From positions 4,064,001 through 4,128,000 of the forward strand of contig JAJEKV010000073.1 of assembly GCA_021234155.1 (NCBI GenBank): a stretch of 64,000 bases of DNA, given 5' to 3'. The notes beneath the pieces are model-generated. The model had not been told where the DNA came from, did not search any database, and saw only the letters and a program-made list of their open reading frames with translations. The stretch comes from Isoetes taiwanensis. Its lineage: Eukaryota > Streptophyta > Lycopodiopsida > Isoetales > Isoetaceae. This document shows positions 21,615 through 33,420 of the stretch, one piece after another (positions within the stretch are counted from its first letter, which is position 1; each line of letters starts with the position of its first letter). A program made the position numbers and the translations under genes.

Positions 21615-24237
21615 CTAGAGAATAGAATAGAATAGAATAGAATAGAATATGTTTTTTAGCGTCCACGGAGACCGATTAGCCTATGGGACCCAAACAAAAA
21701 GAGAGCAGCAAGCGTATTACTGACGGGATTAAAAAACCCCCGCCCCGAAGGGTTTTCGAGGGAAAACCTTAGCAATAAGTATGCTGGCACGCTGTACAAT
21801 TGTATAGGACAGTTCAACACCATCCCGGAGGACACAACTGAGTCTGTGCATCCAAAACCTCCTGGAGGTATGACCCCAACAAACCTACTGATGTTGTATT
21901 CAATAACTGATGCAACGGTTGGCCATGCACTAGTAATCGAACATATGGCTCTCGGATATGGGCAAACGCTGGACAGATCTGGAGGGCATGACATTCATCC
22001 TCAATGGCGCCCTAGTGCAACACTGGCAAAGCCTTTGCTCTTGTGCTTCCCGAGCCCAACGTCCTGTCTCAATGCGGAGGCGACGTGCACCCGTGCGAAT
22101 GGAAGCTATAAGTCTGCGCTTCTTCATGGGCAACTGGGTGTACAAGTACTAGTGTGGGCCTCTCGTGATCCTAGGATTGACTTGCTGCTGATAGTGTGCC
22201 AGCTTAACGTGTGTTAGAGCATCTGCATCCCAGAGCTTGCGAAGGAAAGTAGCATCTAGGTACAGTTTAAGTGCCTTGTGATCTTTCTTTGTCCTTATAT
22301 GCACGCATCTGTTTGCCTGTAGACCCCAGCGTAAGAACCACTGAGCTTGCTTGTCCTTCCAGTAGGCTTTCAGGCATTGGGGACCCATCGCCATGGCCAA
22401 AGCGAGGTTGGGCAAACGTGTATCACCCATAGCGACCACCTTTTGGAAGTAAATGATATGGCGTTCCAATGCAGCCATTTGAAGGGGTAGAAAACCTGTC
22501 TCCTAGAGTAGGATCTGGTATGGAACTGTGGACTTTACCCCAAGGGCTTGTGCCAAGAAGGCTTTTTGCAACTGCTCGAGGTCATTCCAAGTGTTGAGGG
22601 ATATCACCGGACCTCACACTTCTGCCCCATACAAAAGGACCGGCTCAACCAAGGCCCGAAAGAAGTGTGACTGGTGGCCCCAGGCATACAACTCTGCCTT
22701 GTGGCGGTTGTTCTGCATGGCATATAGTGCTTTCCAACCCGCCGTGACCCGCAACCTGATGGCAGCATCCCAATGGGTGGTAGTTGAGAACTCGATCCCC
22801 AAGTACTTGTAGGTCGGAGCCACCTCTACATCTTGTCCCTGGTAAGTGAATGAGGGAAGCCTTGGCTGACGGGATGATGAAACTAGCAGCACCCTAGTTT
22901 TGGCCAAGTTAACTCGCATGCCAGTGAATCGGCAAAAAATGTCAAGAGCATCCAGGTGACATTGCATGTCCTCTGGAGTATAGGCTAGGAGGTTGACATC
23001 GTCAGCATATATGAGTTGCCGGATTGTGTGATGCATGAGATGGGCGCCCGCACCTCCATGCTCAGAGAGCCAATCTTCCAGCTGGTCAATGTATAGGCCA
23101 AAGAGTGTGGGGGAGAGAGGGAAACCCTGATGCACTCCAATACTACTGATTACCGGCTGTCCTGATGATGTGATACGGCCTGAGCATGCCTCGTATAGCC
23201 TATATACTGCATTCTGCAAGTCAATGGGGGTCCCCAGTCCCAGGGCACTGTGTCAAAAGCTTTTGCGAAGTCCACGAAACAACAGTACAGGTTTTGCCGG
23301 CGATTCCGGCTATCCTCAATCAATGTACGCAGAGTGAAGATATGATCAATGGTGGAATGCCCGGGCCGAAAACCTGCCTGTGTGAGAGCTCGCACATGCC
23401 TCCTATGCCCATATTGTCAGTCGCTGCTCAAGGATGCCAGCCAATAGTTTTGCAAAGAGAGCTGACCATAATAGTACGATAGTTGGCCAGGCATTGAGGG
23501 TCCCCTGCCTTCTATATGGGCACCACTGTGGAGGGAAGCCTTCTTGCAATGCTTTATTGAATAATGCCGTGAGAACAGGCACCAGTGGAGGCCCAGCCCA
23601 TTTCAGAAGTTCCGCCTGCATGCCATCTAAATCTGCTGCCTTCCCATTAACTAGACGTTGTAGGCCCACAAACCAGAGCCATGTCTATCTGTGGAGGGAC
23701 TGGAGTCCGGCCCCTGAGCGGGTCGTAAAGTTGTTGCAAGTACTGTACCCATTGCTCTGAGGTGATGTTCCCTGTGGGCTGTGCAGTCTTGGTCAAGACC
23801 CTTCTCCAGAATGTCTTGGGGTGCCAATCCAGAAGACCAAACATCTGTTGCTGATGCTCCGTGAGGTATCTGGCTTTCTTGTTCTTGAGGAAGGAGCGGT
23901 ATTGACTGATGGCCTGTGGGCGGGAGATGGGATCAGTGACTTGCAGGAGTGTGCGTTTAAGCTCCCGACACTCATCATCGAACCATCTATTGCGGGGGAA
24001 GGTGGTAGCGCCCGAGGTTCGTCGTGGGTGGCCTCTCCCAAAGCATCTCTCAGCAACTGTCAGAAGCAGGCGAGTTAGCTGAGCAGATTGCTGTTGAAGT
24101 GTGGGGAGTTGCAACAGTCCTGCCAGATCATGCTCAAGCAGTTGGGCATAGGTCCCTGCACGGTCGTAGTCCAGGCGCAATGTATGTCCACTCAATGTAG
24201 TTGTGCATGATGTTTTAGAGCCTCCAAAGTATAACAT
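21615..24237 (-). pseudogene. LINE family 1, copy D (longest: EN-RT linker to 3' tail)
   Basis: This copy reaches farthest upstream. The frame at 23,647-24,237 (196 codons) is the basic linker before the RT (RNRWFDDECRELKRTLLQ, SQYRSFLKNKKARYLTEHQ). The frame at 23,403-23,669 has NGKAADLDGMQAELLKWAGP, where RTs usually have 'GPDG', so the motif is altered. The frame at 23,150-23,395 holds GFRPGHSTIDHIFTLRTLIE and VDFAKAFDTV. The frame at 22,614-23,219 has GLYIDQLEDW and IYADDVNLLAYTPEDMQ. The C-terminal Cys cluster lies at about 21,990-22,140. Frameshifts separate all of these. The tail block is at 21,655-21,695, with a GAATA run at 21,620-21,648. Confidence 0.92.
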
Positions 24238-24239
24238 TC

Positions 24240-24740
24240 CAATGCAGCTACTCTAAGTATATTTAAGAGGCTAGTTTGGAGTAAAAAAGGACACCAACTT
24301 TGCCGAGTTCGTGGGTTCAATGCTTCTTGTGAATGTGGCTTCAATGTAAAGTTAATGAGGAAGGTACAGGTCCCATTTGCATGTGTTGTGCCACATAGAT
24401 CTGGTGTATTGTATCCCATAAGCTCTATGGATTCTCGTGGATGTTAAAGATGTATCTATAGATCTATCTATCCACAAATGTTGTGCAATAATGAAGCTCA
24501 TTCTCTAAGCCTTGCATATCCTACATTCCCATGTTTTATTAGTGAATCTCCTTCCATCTTTTGCCAACAAGTACATGGCCATTGGAGAGCATGTGGATAG
24601 ATCATAAATCTAAATATACCATCAAAGATAGAAAGGTGGGTCAATGAACCAAGGGACTCTAAAATCTGCAAGTGTTGTCATCTAAGAACCCTAGAAGATG
24701 AATGCCATACACTCTAAGTTTGTCCAGCATTTATGATTAT
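24240..24740 (+). pseudogene. Diverged LINE C-terminal fragment, plus strand
   Basis: Near 24,635-24,730 a plus frame reads ERWVNEPRDSKICKCCHLRT and LEDECHTL. This parallels the C-terminal Cys/His cluster of family-1 LINEs (CQMGVIEDESHTL). The upstream 400 bp show no clean frame. It abuts copy D head to head. Confidence 0.5.
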
Positions 24741-24756
24741 CAGCAAGAATCCCCCG

Positions 24757-25129
24757 CGATTCGAGCCCTTGGATCGAAATTCTAGAGGGGGCGAGCATGC
24801 ATGTCTTGCTGCATGCATGCGGTGCATGCCGTCTCTGGTTGGGGGGTCGCTATATTAGGCGAGGTTCTTCATCAACGTCTCATCGACGTTTCCTCTTCTC
24901 TCTCAGCAGTACCTTATTCTCTATTCTTTGAAACCATGCAGGGGAGGGTCTTCTCCCTACTTGGATTGACCAATTTGGCGTTTCTTTCATGCTGTGACAT
25001 GTCCTTTCTCGGCCTTGCCTCTTCTTTAGCCATAATCCTTTGACCTTCGTCCTCGATCCCGTTTTGATAAGGAAATTCTCTTCTATTCGGGAGGTTTTTG
25101 TTGTTTTCATGCTTGCCCCATTCTAGAAT
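24757..25129 (+). mobile_element. Element X, copy C (373 bp, internally deleted)
   Basis: It starts with the end hairpin CGATTCGAGCCCTTGGATCG (24,757-24,776) and ATTCTAGAGGGGGCGAGCAT, and shares about 180 bp with copy B. It then diverges and ends with CATGCTTGCCCCATTCTAGA AT (25,108-25,129). It lacks the stem-loop module of copies A and B. Confidence 0.75.
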
Positions 25130-25134
25130 CCTCC

Positions 25135-25844
25135 CGATCCGAGCCCTCGGATCGAAATTCTAGAGGGGACGAGCATGCATGTCTTGCATGCATGCATGTG
25201 GTGCATGCCTTCTCTGGTTGGGAGATCGCTATATTAGGCGAGGTTCTTCATCAACGTCTCATCGGCGCTTCCTCTTCTCTCTCAGCAGTACCTTATTCTC
25301 TATTCTTTGAAACCCACCCTCCCCCCCTTAATTGTTTAATATATTTGTTGCCTGGCACGCGTGACCAGCCCCTCTATTTGAAGAGGTTTTTGTTTTGTTG
25401 TCGCGTGGCATGCGTGATCAGCCCCTCCACTTTGGGAGGTTTGTTATGTCACATTTGTTCTAGTGTTGGTGATGTGCAGGTACAAAAGCGGCAGCAGCTT
25501 CGACTTCTCCATTCGTGGGTTTTGGGAGCGAATTCTCAGCCTTACGTTTGTCCAAGCCCCTTACCGAAGGCTTATCACTAGGATTTTTCCTCGAAAACCC
25601 GAAAGAGCAGGGTTTTTTAATCCCGGTGATAAGCTTTCGGCAGGTACACAAACCAAACATCTATTAGCATTGTATTTCATGGGGTTCAAGTTGTATAATT
25701 GAATATTCCCTTTATTTTTCTTCGTGGGTAGTTCGCATGTGTGCGGCTACCCACTATCCACCATTGTAGAAAATCTCCTGAGATGAATGAGAAGCCTATC
25801 TATGGGAGGTTTTTGTCGTTTTCATGCGAGCCCCATTCTAGAAT
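25135..25844 (+). mobile_element. Element X, copy B (710 bp)
   Basis: It lies five bases after copy C in the same orientation. It begins with an 8-bp end hairpin, CGATCCGA-GCCC-TCGGATCG (25,135-25,154). Inverted ends are ATTCTAGAGGGGACGAGCAT G (25,157-25,177) and CATGCGAGCCCCATTCTAGA AT (25,823-25,844). The interior has two 'gcgtgaNcagcccctc' blocks (25,355-25,440), the stem-loop module (25,564-25,640) and the GGGTAG...CTACCC hairpin (25,726-25,752). No protein is encoded. Confidence 0.75.
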
Positions 25845-25849
25845 ATATA

Positions 25850-28800
25850 GCTTTCTTGGCCCCACATCAATCCCTAGCACTTTTAAATATGCATGAAGTA
25901 TTTGCGCCAGCGTCTTATATACTGGAGGTGCTAGAGAAACGTACACAGTTGCTTGAACAAAGACATAGTTTGATGCATACATGTTCCTCAGTAGGCTCAT
26001 TTGTATCAAGTTTTTTCTCTGGAAAACCACTACAGGGTTTTTTAATCCTAACTAGTCATGTGTTTGTGTCTGATTGCCTTCAATTGTATAGAATTCAACA
26101 TCTTAGATCTTGATTCCCATATTGGCGAGTCAATATAGAGAGAATAACACATTGCAAGGAACAATCGGGTTCATGCCAAATCTTCAATGCGAACTCACAT
26201 GCAATAGTCATGTTTGTATTATTAGTGCAGATTAAGGCAAGTTGAAAATATGTTTATTTCAATGTCACTAGATAGCACCTATAATTCCAATTCCCTTTTG
26301 AAGCTTGGCACTAATAGAGAAATATTGACATACAATATTCACACATGAAGCAACTTGTCATTGGAGGCCCATTGAGATTAAGATATTGAATAACTATGAA
26401 GTTCCATTTAAGAGATTGGATGTGCAAGCTTTGCACAACTTGAAGACACTATATCTATTCTATACCATTACATCAATTTGGTTTATGGATGATGATGTGG
26501 CCATTCCAACTTCTAGATTTTATCTTTTTTAGATGCAAACCCCTCCTTCCCTCCCTCCCTCCCTCCCGAAGACAAAGACGACAAATCGATCTTAGTATTC
26601 AATCATAAAATCAATATATAAGTTGAGTAAAAGCTAGACAAAATAATATACCAATTTGTATAAACCTCAAGAACTCAACTCAAGCATAGATAACTTTTCA
26701 ATTACCCATGTTTTCCTCCTAAACAACTGCATTTTTAGGTGTAATAGACTTTCAACTACCACTTGGGCTATTGCTGTGAAACATTCACATGATGTGATTG
26801 CATTTGAAAGAGGCTCAACTCACCTTTCCAAAACATTAGATTGGTCATTCACAAAAATTGGGTATGGGAAAATGGGCATATACTCTGAGGTACCCACTTG
26901 ATTTATTCCAAGATGAACACATGTTTGTAAATACATGGATGAGCAGAGATGTAGAGTTGATAGGGTCGTACTTTCAAATAAACTTGAGAGTTCAACCAAC
27001 ATTTAAATGGTATAAAGGAATTGGAAAATGGAGAGAAACGCATTTTTCTAAAATGATTAAGCTAATAAATACAAAAACCATTATTTCCCAATGTAACTCT
27101 CACTGATATGCCTTTCCAAATGTAATCTTGAAATTCTCAAGTTGGTTATCAAACATGTGCCAATAAAAGACAAAATGTACATATAGATATTCAAGCTCCA
27201 TTTATATTGCCCAGAATTAGTCTCTAAAGAGCTTTCACATTAGGATGGGCTTTCTCCACCATGCTATTTTTCAAGGACTTGTTATATGTGATTAGTCCAT
27301 TGTGAGTTGTTTCCTTTGGTTTAAAGAGCTTTCGCGTTAGGATGGGCTTTCTCCACCATGCTATTTTTCAAGGACTTGTTATATGTGATTAGTCCATTGC
27401 AAGTCGTTTCCCTTGGTTTTTACATATTTGATACAAGTTAACGGCAGCGAGATTTGCAATATCTAATTCATTTTGAAGTGTAGTTTAAATTCAACGCGCG
27501 CTTCTAATGTACAACAAGCACCAAAACCTGTTCCAATCATCATTTACTAATAAATAAAATACCTTTGCATTTAAGAATTTGGTCATGCTTAATGCACGAT
27601 GTGAATGTTCATCCTAACTCACACATGCAAAAGATAATATCAACAACCACATTGAATACCATTATGTTGTTATAGGTAGTAAAATGGGTCTTTGATTGGG
27701 ACATTTTATGTGTTAGATGGTCAAAAGATTCAGCTTAGGAAAGTTTCTTGTCATAATAAATAGGTTGGAAGATCATTGTAGTGGTATGAATCAATTCTAT
27801 CTATCTCGTTTATCTAGGCCACACGTTAGGACTCCACTTAATATGGATACGAAGACCCATGTTTCTATCAACAAAGTTTTGAAAGGTTGAGCTGTTGAGC
27901 TTGTTTGGAAGCATATAACTGAGAACTATGGGGGTTTCAAAGTGTACAAGTGTGGGGCCTTCACTACATGATTGAGCTCGACGATGATGCCAAAAATGCT
28001 TCAGCATTTCATCACCTGGGACATGGACAATGACTTCTGCTTCTCTTATCACTAGTCATTTTGTCAACTTGTAAATTGCCTATTATGTAACATCCATTTT
28101 CCATGGTTGCCGTATTTGATTGGCCTTCCTCTCCTTTGTCAACTTTCATATGCTACATTATCTTGTGATTTTTATCTTGATCAATTTCATCTTCTGCATA
28201 TCCAAGCACCAACTTCCAATTGGAAGAATAGCGTGCGTTTGGCTTTTCACTCTTGCAATAGCTTCATGTCATCGTTTACATGCAATAACATGTAGCATTT
28301 ACAAATTATTAAACCCCACTATAAGGGTCTAGAATGGTCTTTTATTCCTATGGTTTGCTTTCAAGATTATGCCTGTTTCATCCCAAATATACTACAAGTT
28401 TTATGCACATGGTGGCAAGGTCCCTTTGCTCTTGAGAAAAGTAGATTTTCTATAAATATAAAACTAACTACGAGTCTTATTTAAGGCTTGTAATGAAATA
28501 CTTTGTTACAACAAAAAACTCTTTGCAAGGTTCAAATGTTTCGAATAATTCAAAATTTAAGTGACTTGTAGGGGCAGCCATATACAAATGCCATTTGTTC
28601 TTTAATTTCATTAACGAAGTTACCTACTTATTAATTCAAGAATACACATTAGGCATTTTCAATGCAATGAAAAAACAAAACAACATTCAACAAACACAAA
28701 ATACTTACAAAACGACAGGAGGTAGTTGAACTTAATATTTCTCAAGGACAAAACTTTTTGTTAAGTACAATACACCATCAATCGATATACATTGAACATA

Positions 28801-30010
28801 GACTAAGAATAAGAGCATGCATGTAGCAGTACACTTGATTCAGTATGCTAAATAGGAGCATAATAAAGAGAGGATATCAACACAGGTATGTGAAAAAATG
28901 TAAGTTGGATGCAATAAATTTGTTGTGTTTATTGTTGAGAATCTTTATGGGATCACAAAGAACAAAGTAAATGCAACACTGAATAATGATAAAATGTGTC
29001 CCTTCAGATTTGCTTGCAGTGATGGGCTACATCATATATATTATATTTTATTGAAATTTCTGTGCAGCAGTAGTATGGGTTAATATTTTAGAGCTTACAA
29101 TTCAGAATCAATGGTGCTAAAATGTGACTCTCAAGTTGAACACGAAACACATGGCGGACATGTATGCTTTGATGTTACGTGATTTGGAGAATCTGATTTG
29201 GCGAATACTTCAAGACATGCCATGATATTTGCTTCGAACGTAGTGAATCAAGTGGGACCTACCCCCTATTATAGCTGGTAGTTATGCGCAACTGACAATA
29301 TTAAACTTGAAGATTTGCACTAGATTTTCACTCTTTTAAATTATCCACTAGCTAATGAAAAAGCACAATAAAAGTCCATCAACAATCCTTTGTTTCTTAT
29401 TGATGTTTTTGTCACCACGATGGGACACTTTGGCCCTACCATACACCATAAAAAAACAAAATGAAAAACCCATAAGGTCATACTATTACCATTGGTTTTG
29501 AAACGAAACTCAATAAATATAAATAGATTCTTCTTCCTCACCTCAAATTTTATAGTGCAAGTCGTTATTGTACAATCGTGACTAAATGCAGTCGTCCCAC
29601 ACGTGACGACATGGTGCACCATGATAGGTTGATTTTATTTTTTTGTATTTCATCTAGTGGTTGATTCAACCCCAACGATAATTGTGTAGAGACTTAAACC
29701 AAACTTAAAAAACGAACATACTAAAATGCCATTATGGTACAAATTAAGCAACTTCCTAAGAATGGAACAGATAGATGTCACTGGTTTATGTAAACGTGCA
29801 ACAACCATAAGGTGGGGACGGAGGGGAGAAGGCTGAAATTTATACAAGGGATTGAAGTTCATTGTTAAAATTGGGTGAAGGTAGTCTGATTCCCATATAG
29901 GTGTAGGCAATCTGCATTCTCACATATTTTAGATTTCGTTTGAAATGGTCCATATAATACCTAGGAGCTAGTTTTAGAGACCTTGTACCCATTTTCCAGA
30001 ATTTATAAAT
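25850..30010. other. No gene recognised
   Basis: Only short, compositionally random frames are present. Notable items are a degraded copy of the LINE/X module text (26,005-26,055: TTTTTTCTCTGGAAAACC, GGGTTTTTTAATCC), a CCCT microsatellite at 26,545-26,568 and the 97-bp duplication listed separately. Confidence 0.5.
27226..27419. repeat. 97-bp tandem duplication
   Basis: 27,226-27,322 and 27,323-27,419 are near-identical (AAAGAGCTTTC...CCTTTGGTTT). There are a few substitutions (ACATT/GCGTT; TGTGAGTTG/TGCAAGTCG). Confidence 0.9.
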
Positions 30011-30015
30011 GTACT

Positions 30016-30078
30016 TTACCATACCATACCATACCATACCATACCATACCATACCATACCATTCCATACCATTCCATT
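30016..30078. repeat. ATACC/ATTCC pentanucleotide microsatellite
   Basis: About nine perfect ATACC units are followed by interspersed ATTCC units. Confidence 0.97.
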
Positions 30079-30164
30079 CTTAGGAAGATGTATCTTAAAC
30101 ATTGTTCGTCAATGTATTTAATTTATTTTTGGATGAACTTGGACCTCTATTACTCAAAAGATAG

Positions 30165-31930
30165 GATAAGACAAGATAAGTTTTTTATGTCTATGGGGAC
30201 CTTTATTACTTAAAGGAATACAAGGACTACATGAGGGGACTCAAAACCGAGTGGAGAAAATGTCCACTAGAGCAAAACTACCCACCACATATATAACGCA
30301 GAAAAGGAAAGAATAAATATCACCAAGAGTACAACTGACTATGAATAAGTATAAATCTGAAGATAATGCTCCCAAATGATATAGAGCATTTATAAGCTTT
30401 GACAATACAATTACGAGCATTGTTGAGCACTTGAATATCTGGAAAGACCTGTTCTTCGAAGATGAAGAGATTCTGTCTCTTCCAGATGGACAAGAAGATC
30501 CAAGCGGATGCGAAATGGAAAGCCCTCTTTTCCAGCTTGTCCTAAAAGTTGGATAGACTTGCAATAGGACCTGCTAACTATTCAAATCACAACGAAAAGG
30601 CCCAAAGCCACTGCCAAGCATGTTGAACATGCCGACACACAAGAAGAAGCAATGCTCAATTTGTCTCATCCCTCTGCATGCAAAGAGGGCAGATCATAGA
30701 GACATTCGGACGAAATCAACGAACGACAGTATTTACCCATGTGCATCTATAAATGGTCTGCCATCATAAGGTAAGCAACTTAGGATGGAGCAATTTACCA
30801 CATACACATTGCTAGACTGCTTTTTGATGAGGCTCGGGGATAACTAAAGTCCATTCTGGCGATGGAGGCGGCGGCACTTCAAAATGAAGCGGGTAATATA
30901 CACCACACACACCAGTTGCTCCTCCTTGATACTATCATAAACCTTCTGAAGCTAAGAAGCCACGTCTTGTGGATCTGGATGATGAATAGAAGCTACTTTT
31001 TTGCCCAATGACACGGTCCCAATGGAGGAGGAGAAACTTCAATCTGAACTCATTCCAAATCAAAAACCTTGTCTCATTATACCATACAGATACTATCAGC
31101 ACATCCAGACATCCACAACTCGCCGTCGACGAAGGGTCAATAGATGAAGAGAGGAGACCAAGGGACAATCTATCTGGTCGTTACCCAAAGGGATCGACCA
31201 ATAGTTAGTTGTAGGGTTGGTACGGCCCATCGGATAGAATAGAATAGAACTAAAACAAAGTGCGCACAATTTTCCAAGTAGCTAGTAACCCTTTGAGGAA
31301 AGATGATGCATTAGGATATGGAGAAAGTGGATAGAATAATGCCCATGGAAGAAGTGGCCTAATGGATGGAAAGCCAAAGGAAATGCACATTTGCAGAGAC
31401 TGGATGCAGACCTGGAAAGTTATAGCATTATTCAAAATCCATCATATGAACTTAAAAATCAGCACCTTGCTTTAGAGAAGAAAGCAAATTATTCCTAGCC
31501 CTCCACAAAATTTAGACAAAATGCACTTGGCCCAACTAATTTTAACATCGACTTTCTCTTCAGTGCCACTCCAAATAAAGGACAATACGAACAATGAGCT
31601 ACATCTTTGTTTATGGTCCTAGCAAGATGGATGCCATATCGACATGTGTACTATTGAAAACTGACCTGGATATAGTTATGCGGCCAGCCATATATAACTT
31701 AGCCATAGACCTCCAGAACAAATGCTTCTTCAACCCGTTAATAATAACATCCCATGCGTCTCCAAACGAAATGTGTATACCGACCGAAATGCCCAGAAGC
31801 CTTCCCATGAGGAAGAACCTTCTACGAAAATGCAACCACGGAAGATGGCACCATAGAGTCCAAGGCCCATAGGGTAGTACACAAAAGTTTTTAGGATATG
31901 TTGTATGCTTATGTACCCATAACATCAAAG
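30165..31930 (-). pseudogene. L1-type LINE fragment (RT C-terminal part and zf-RVT)
   Basis: From right to left on the minus strand, the frame at 31,611-31,928 reads RRFFLMGRLLGISVG and then LKKHLFWRSMAKLYMAGRIT. That matches the 'W..k.LS.aGR..l...V' block behind the RT of plant L1 LINEs. Further on, ICPLCMQRDET (about 30,655-30,690) starts the zinc-binding domain. Stops and frame changes are frequent. A tail-like text with TTTTTTATGTCTATGGGGAC is at about 30,180-30,202. It is unrelated in detail to LINE family 1. Confidence 0.75.
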
Positions 31931-33420
31931 CTTATCTATATACTAAAGTTTGATAATGCGATCACTTCGTGGTTCATCAAATAGATCATTTGATCTAATA
32001 ATTTGAACATTATCTTGAGTTATCAATTTATTGAGTGCCTTACAATCCAGACACATTCATAATTCTTTATCTTCTCCTTAATAGGAATAATTGGGGCACT
32101 AAAAGAAGAACTACTCTGTTTATCAATTGACATTTCAACATCTCTCTAATCTGCTTTTCGAGCTCCAACTTCTCAAAGTGGCTTACTCTATATGGCATTC
32201 TATTTGGAGTCTTTACATTTGAAGAGGTAGAACAAGATTCAAGATCTCCTCTCTTTAAACTAATTATGAAATTATCTAAAGAAATCATACAATTTATGAG
32301 GAATTTGAGATAGAGGATCAAAATCTCTCAAATAAATGCAATAGAACCCAGCTTCACTTGTATTAATGCATTCGTTTCTGAATAAGAAAGCAAAGGTTGA
32401 CATTTGTTTAAATATTCTGTCTTCAGGAGTACCTGCCAATCAACATTTTAATAGATTCCTTCGTGAGACACACATCGTATTGCATCTGTTATGCTTTTCT
32501 AAAGGTTACATCAATGGTTTCCAAGTCAACTACTAACATCACCCTTTGTTCATCATATTTTTCCATCTCTAGTGGCACAATCCCAAAAATTTTACATTGG
32601 TCTTCCAACTCTTTTAGCCCTTGTACCACCAAAAACTGAGTTTGCAATCCATAAACTGGCAATTTCAACTACCCTTCAACTCATTTAGCAAATCATTTGA
32701 AATAAAGTCATGGGCCAATCCATCATCAAGTAGCACAATAATCTCACGATCTCCTATTTTTCCTTTACCCATCCATGCATCTATCCATCCATCCATCCAT
32801 CCCTCTATCTATTGCCCATGACTTCTAAATTATTGTTGTGCTTGAAGTTTTTCTATCAACAATTTGCAGTCTGCCTACCTCTTGTTTTGCAGCTAATGTA
32901 ATTAATCGCCTTCTTTTTCTAGTGCTCGAGATGTTTCAAGCTTATCCTCCAAATTGTGAGTTCGAGCAGTAGGACATTCCCTAGGAGTTGGTTCTTTGCA
33001 TTGCACCATCTATGGTGCCTTTTCTAGAACAATAATATCCTTAACACAATAGGTTTGATAACGCGAACTACCACATATGAAGTAGCCAGTTTCTAATTTT
33101 AATGGTCTATTACCAATTCTACTCATTACTCCTCCAATTATCAAAAGGCATTTCCCGAAGGAGTTTTCTATTCTCATATTGTCTTCTACCCTTATTATCT
33201 CTTTGTTTTCAAGCCTCTTTCTTATTCTTTTAGAGAGTTCTCCATCCAATATGACAAAGTTTCTAGTTTTATTGAGTTTTTGCTTAGCTGCTCTTGGTTT
33301 TAAAACCCCGTTTTTCCATTTTACCCATTCAATAAGATCCGGTTCTGGAAAGATTTTCTCTCGCAATTCAGTGACATATTTTCATAATGCGAGCGTTAAA
33401 CCTTTGCAACATTTTATGAT
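31930..33420 (-). pseudogene. Decayed Ty3/gypsy retrotransposon (gag end, protease, RT start)
   Basis: On the minus strand the order is as follows. A gag-like frame at 33,010-33,366 ends in a degenerate knuckle (YFICGSSRYQTYC). A protease-like VLLDDGLAHDFISNDLLNEL lies at about 32,670-32,740, where intact elements have D-S/T-G-A. The RT entry PNRMPYRVSHFEKLELEKQI is at about 32,140-32,210, and CLDCKALNKLITQDNVQIIR follows at about 31,990-32,060. This matches the gypsy 'P-Y-R-L-S-P-x-E..EL' and 'C-x-D-Y-R-x-L-N' blocks. Many stops interrupt it. No integrase or LTR was found. Confidence 0.75.
32765..32808. repeat. ATCC microsatellite
   Basis: CATC/ATCC units (about 6-8) lie inside the decayed gypsy region. 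Confidence 0.9.
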
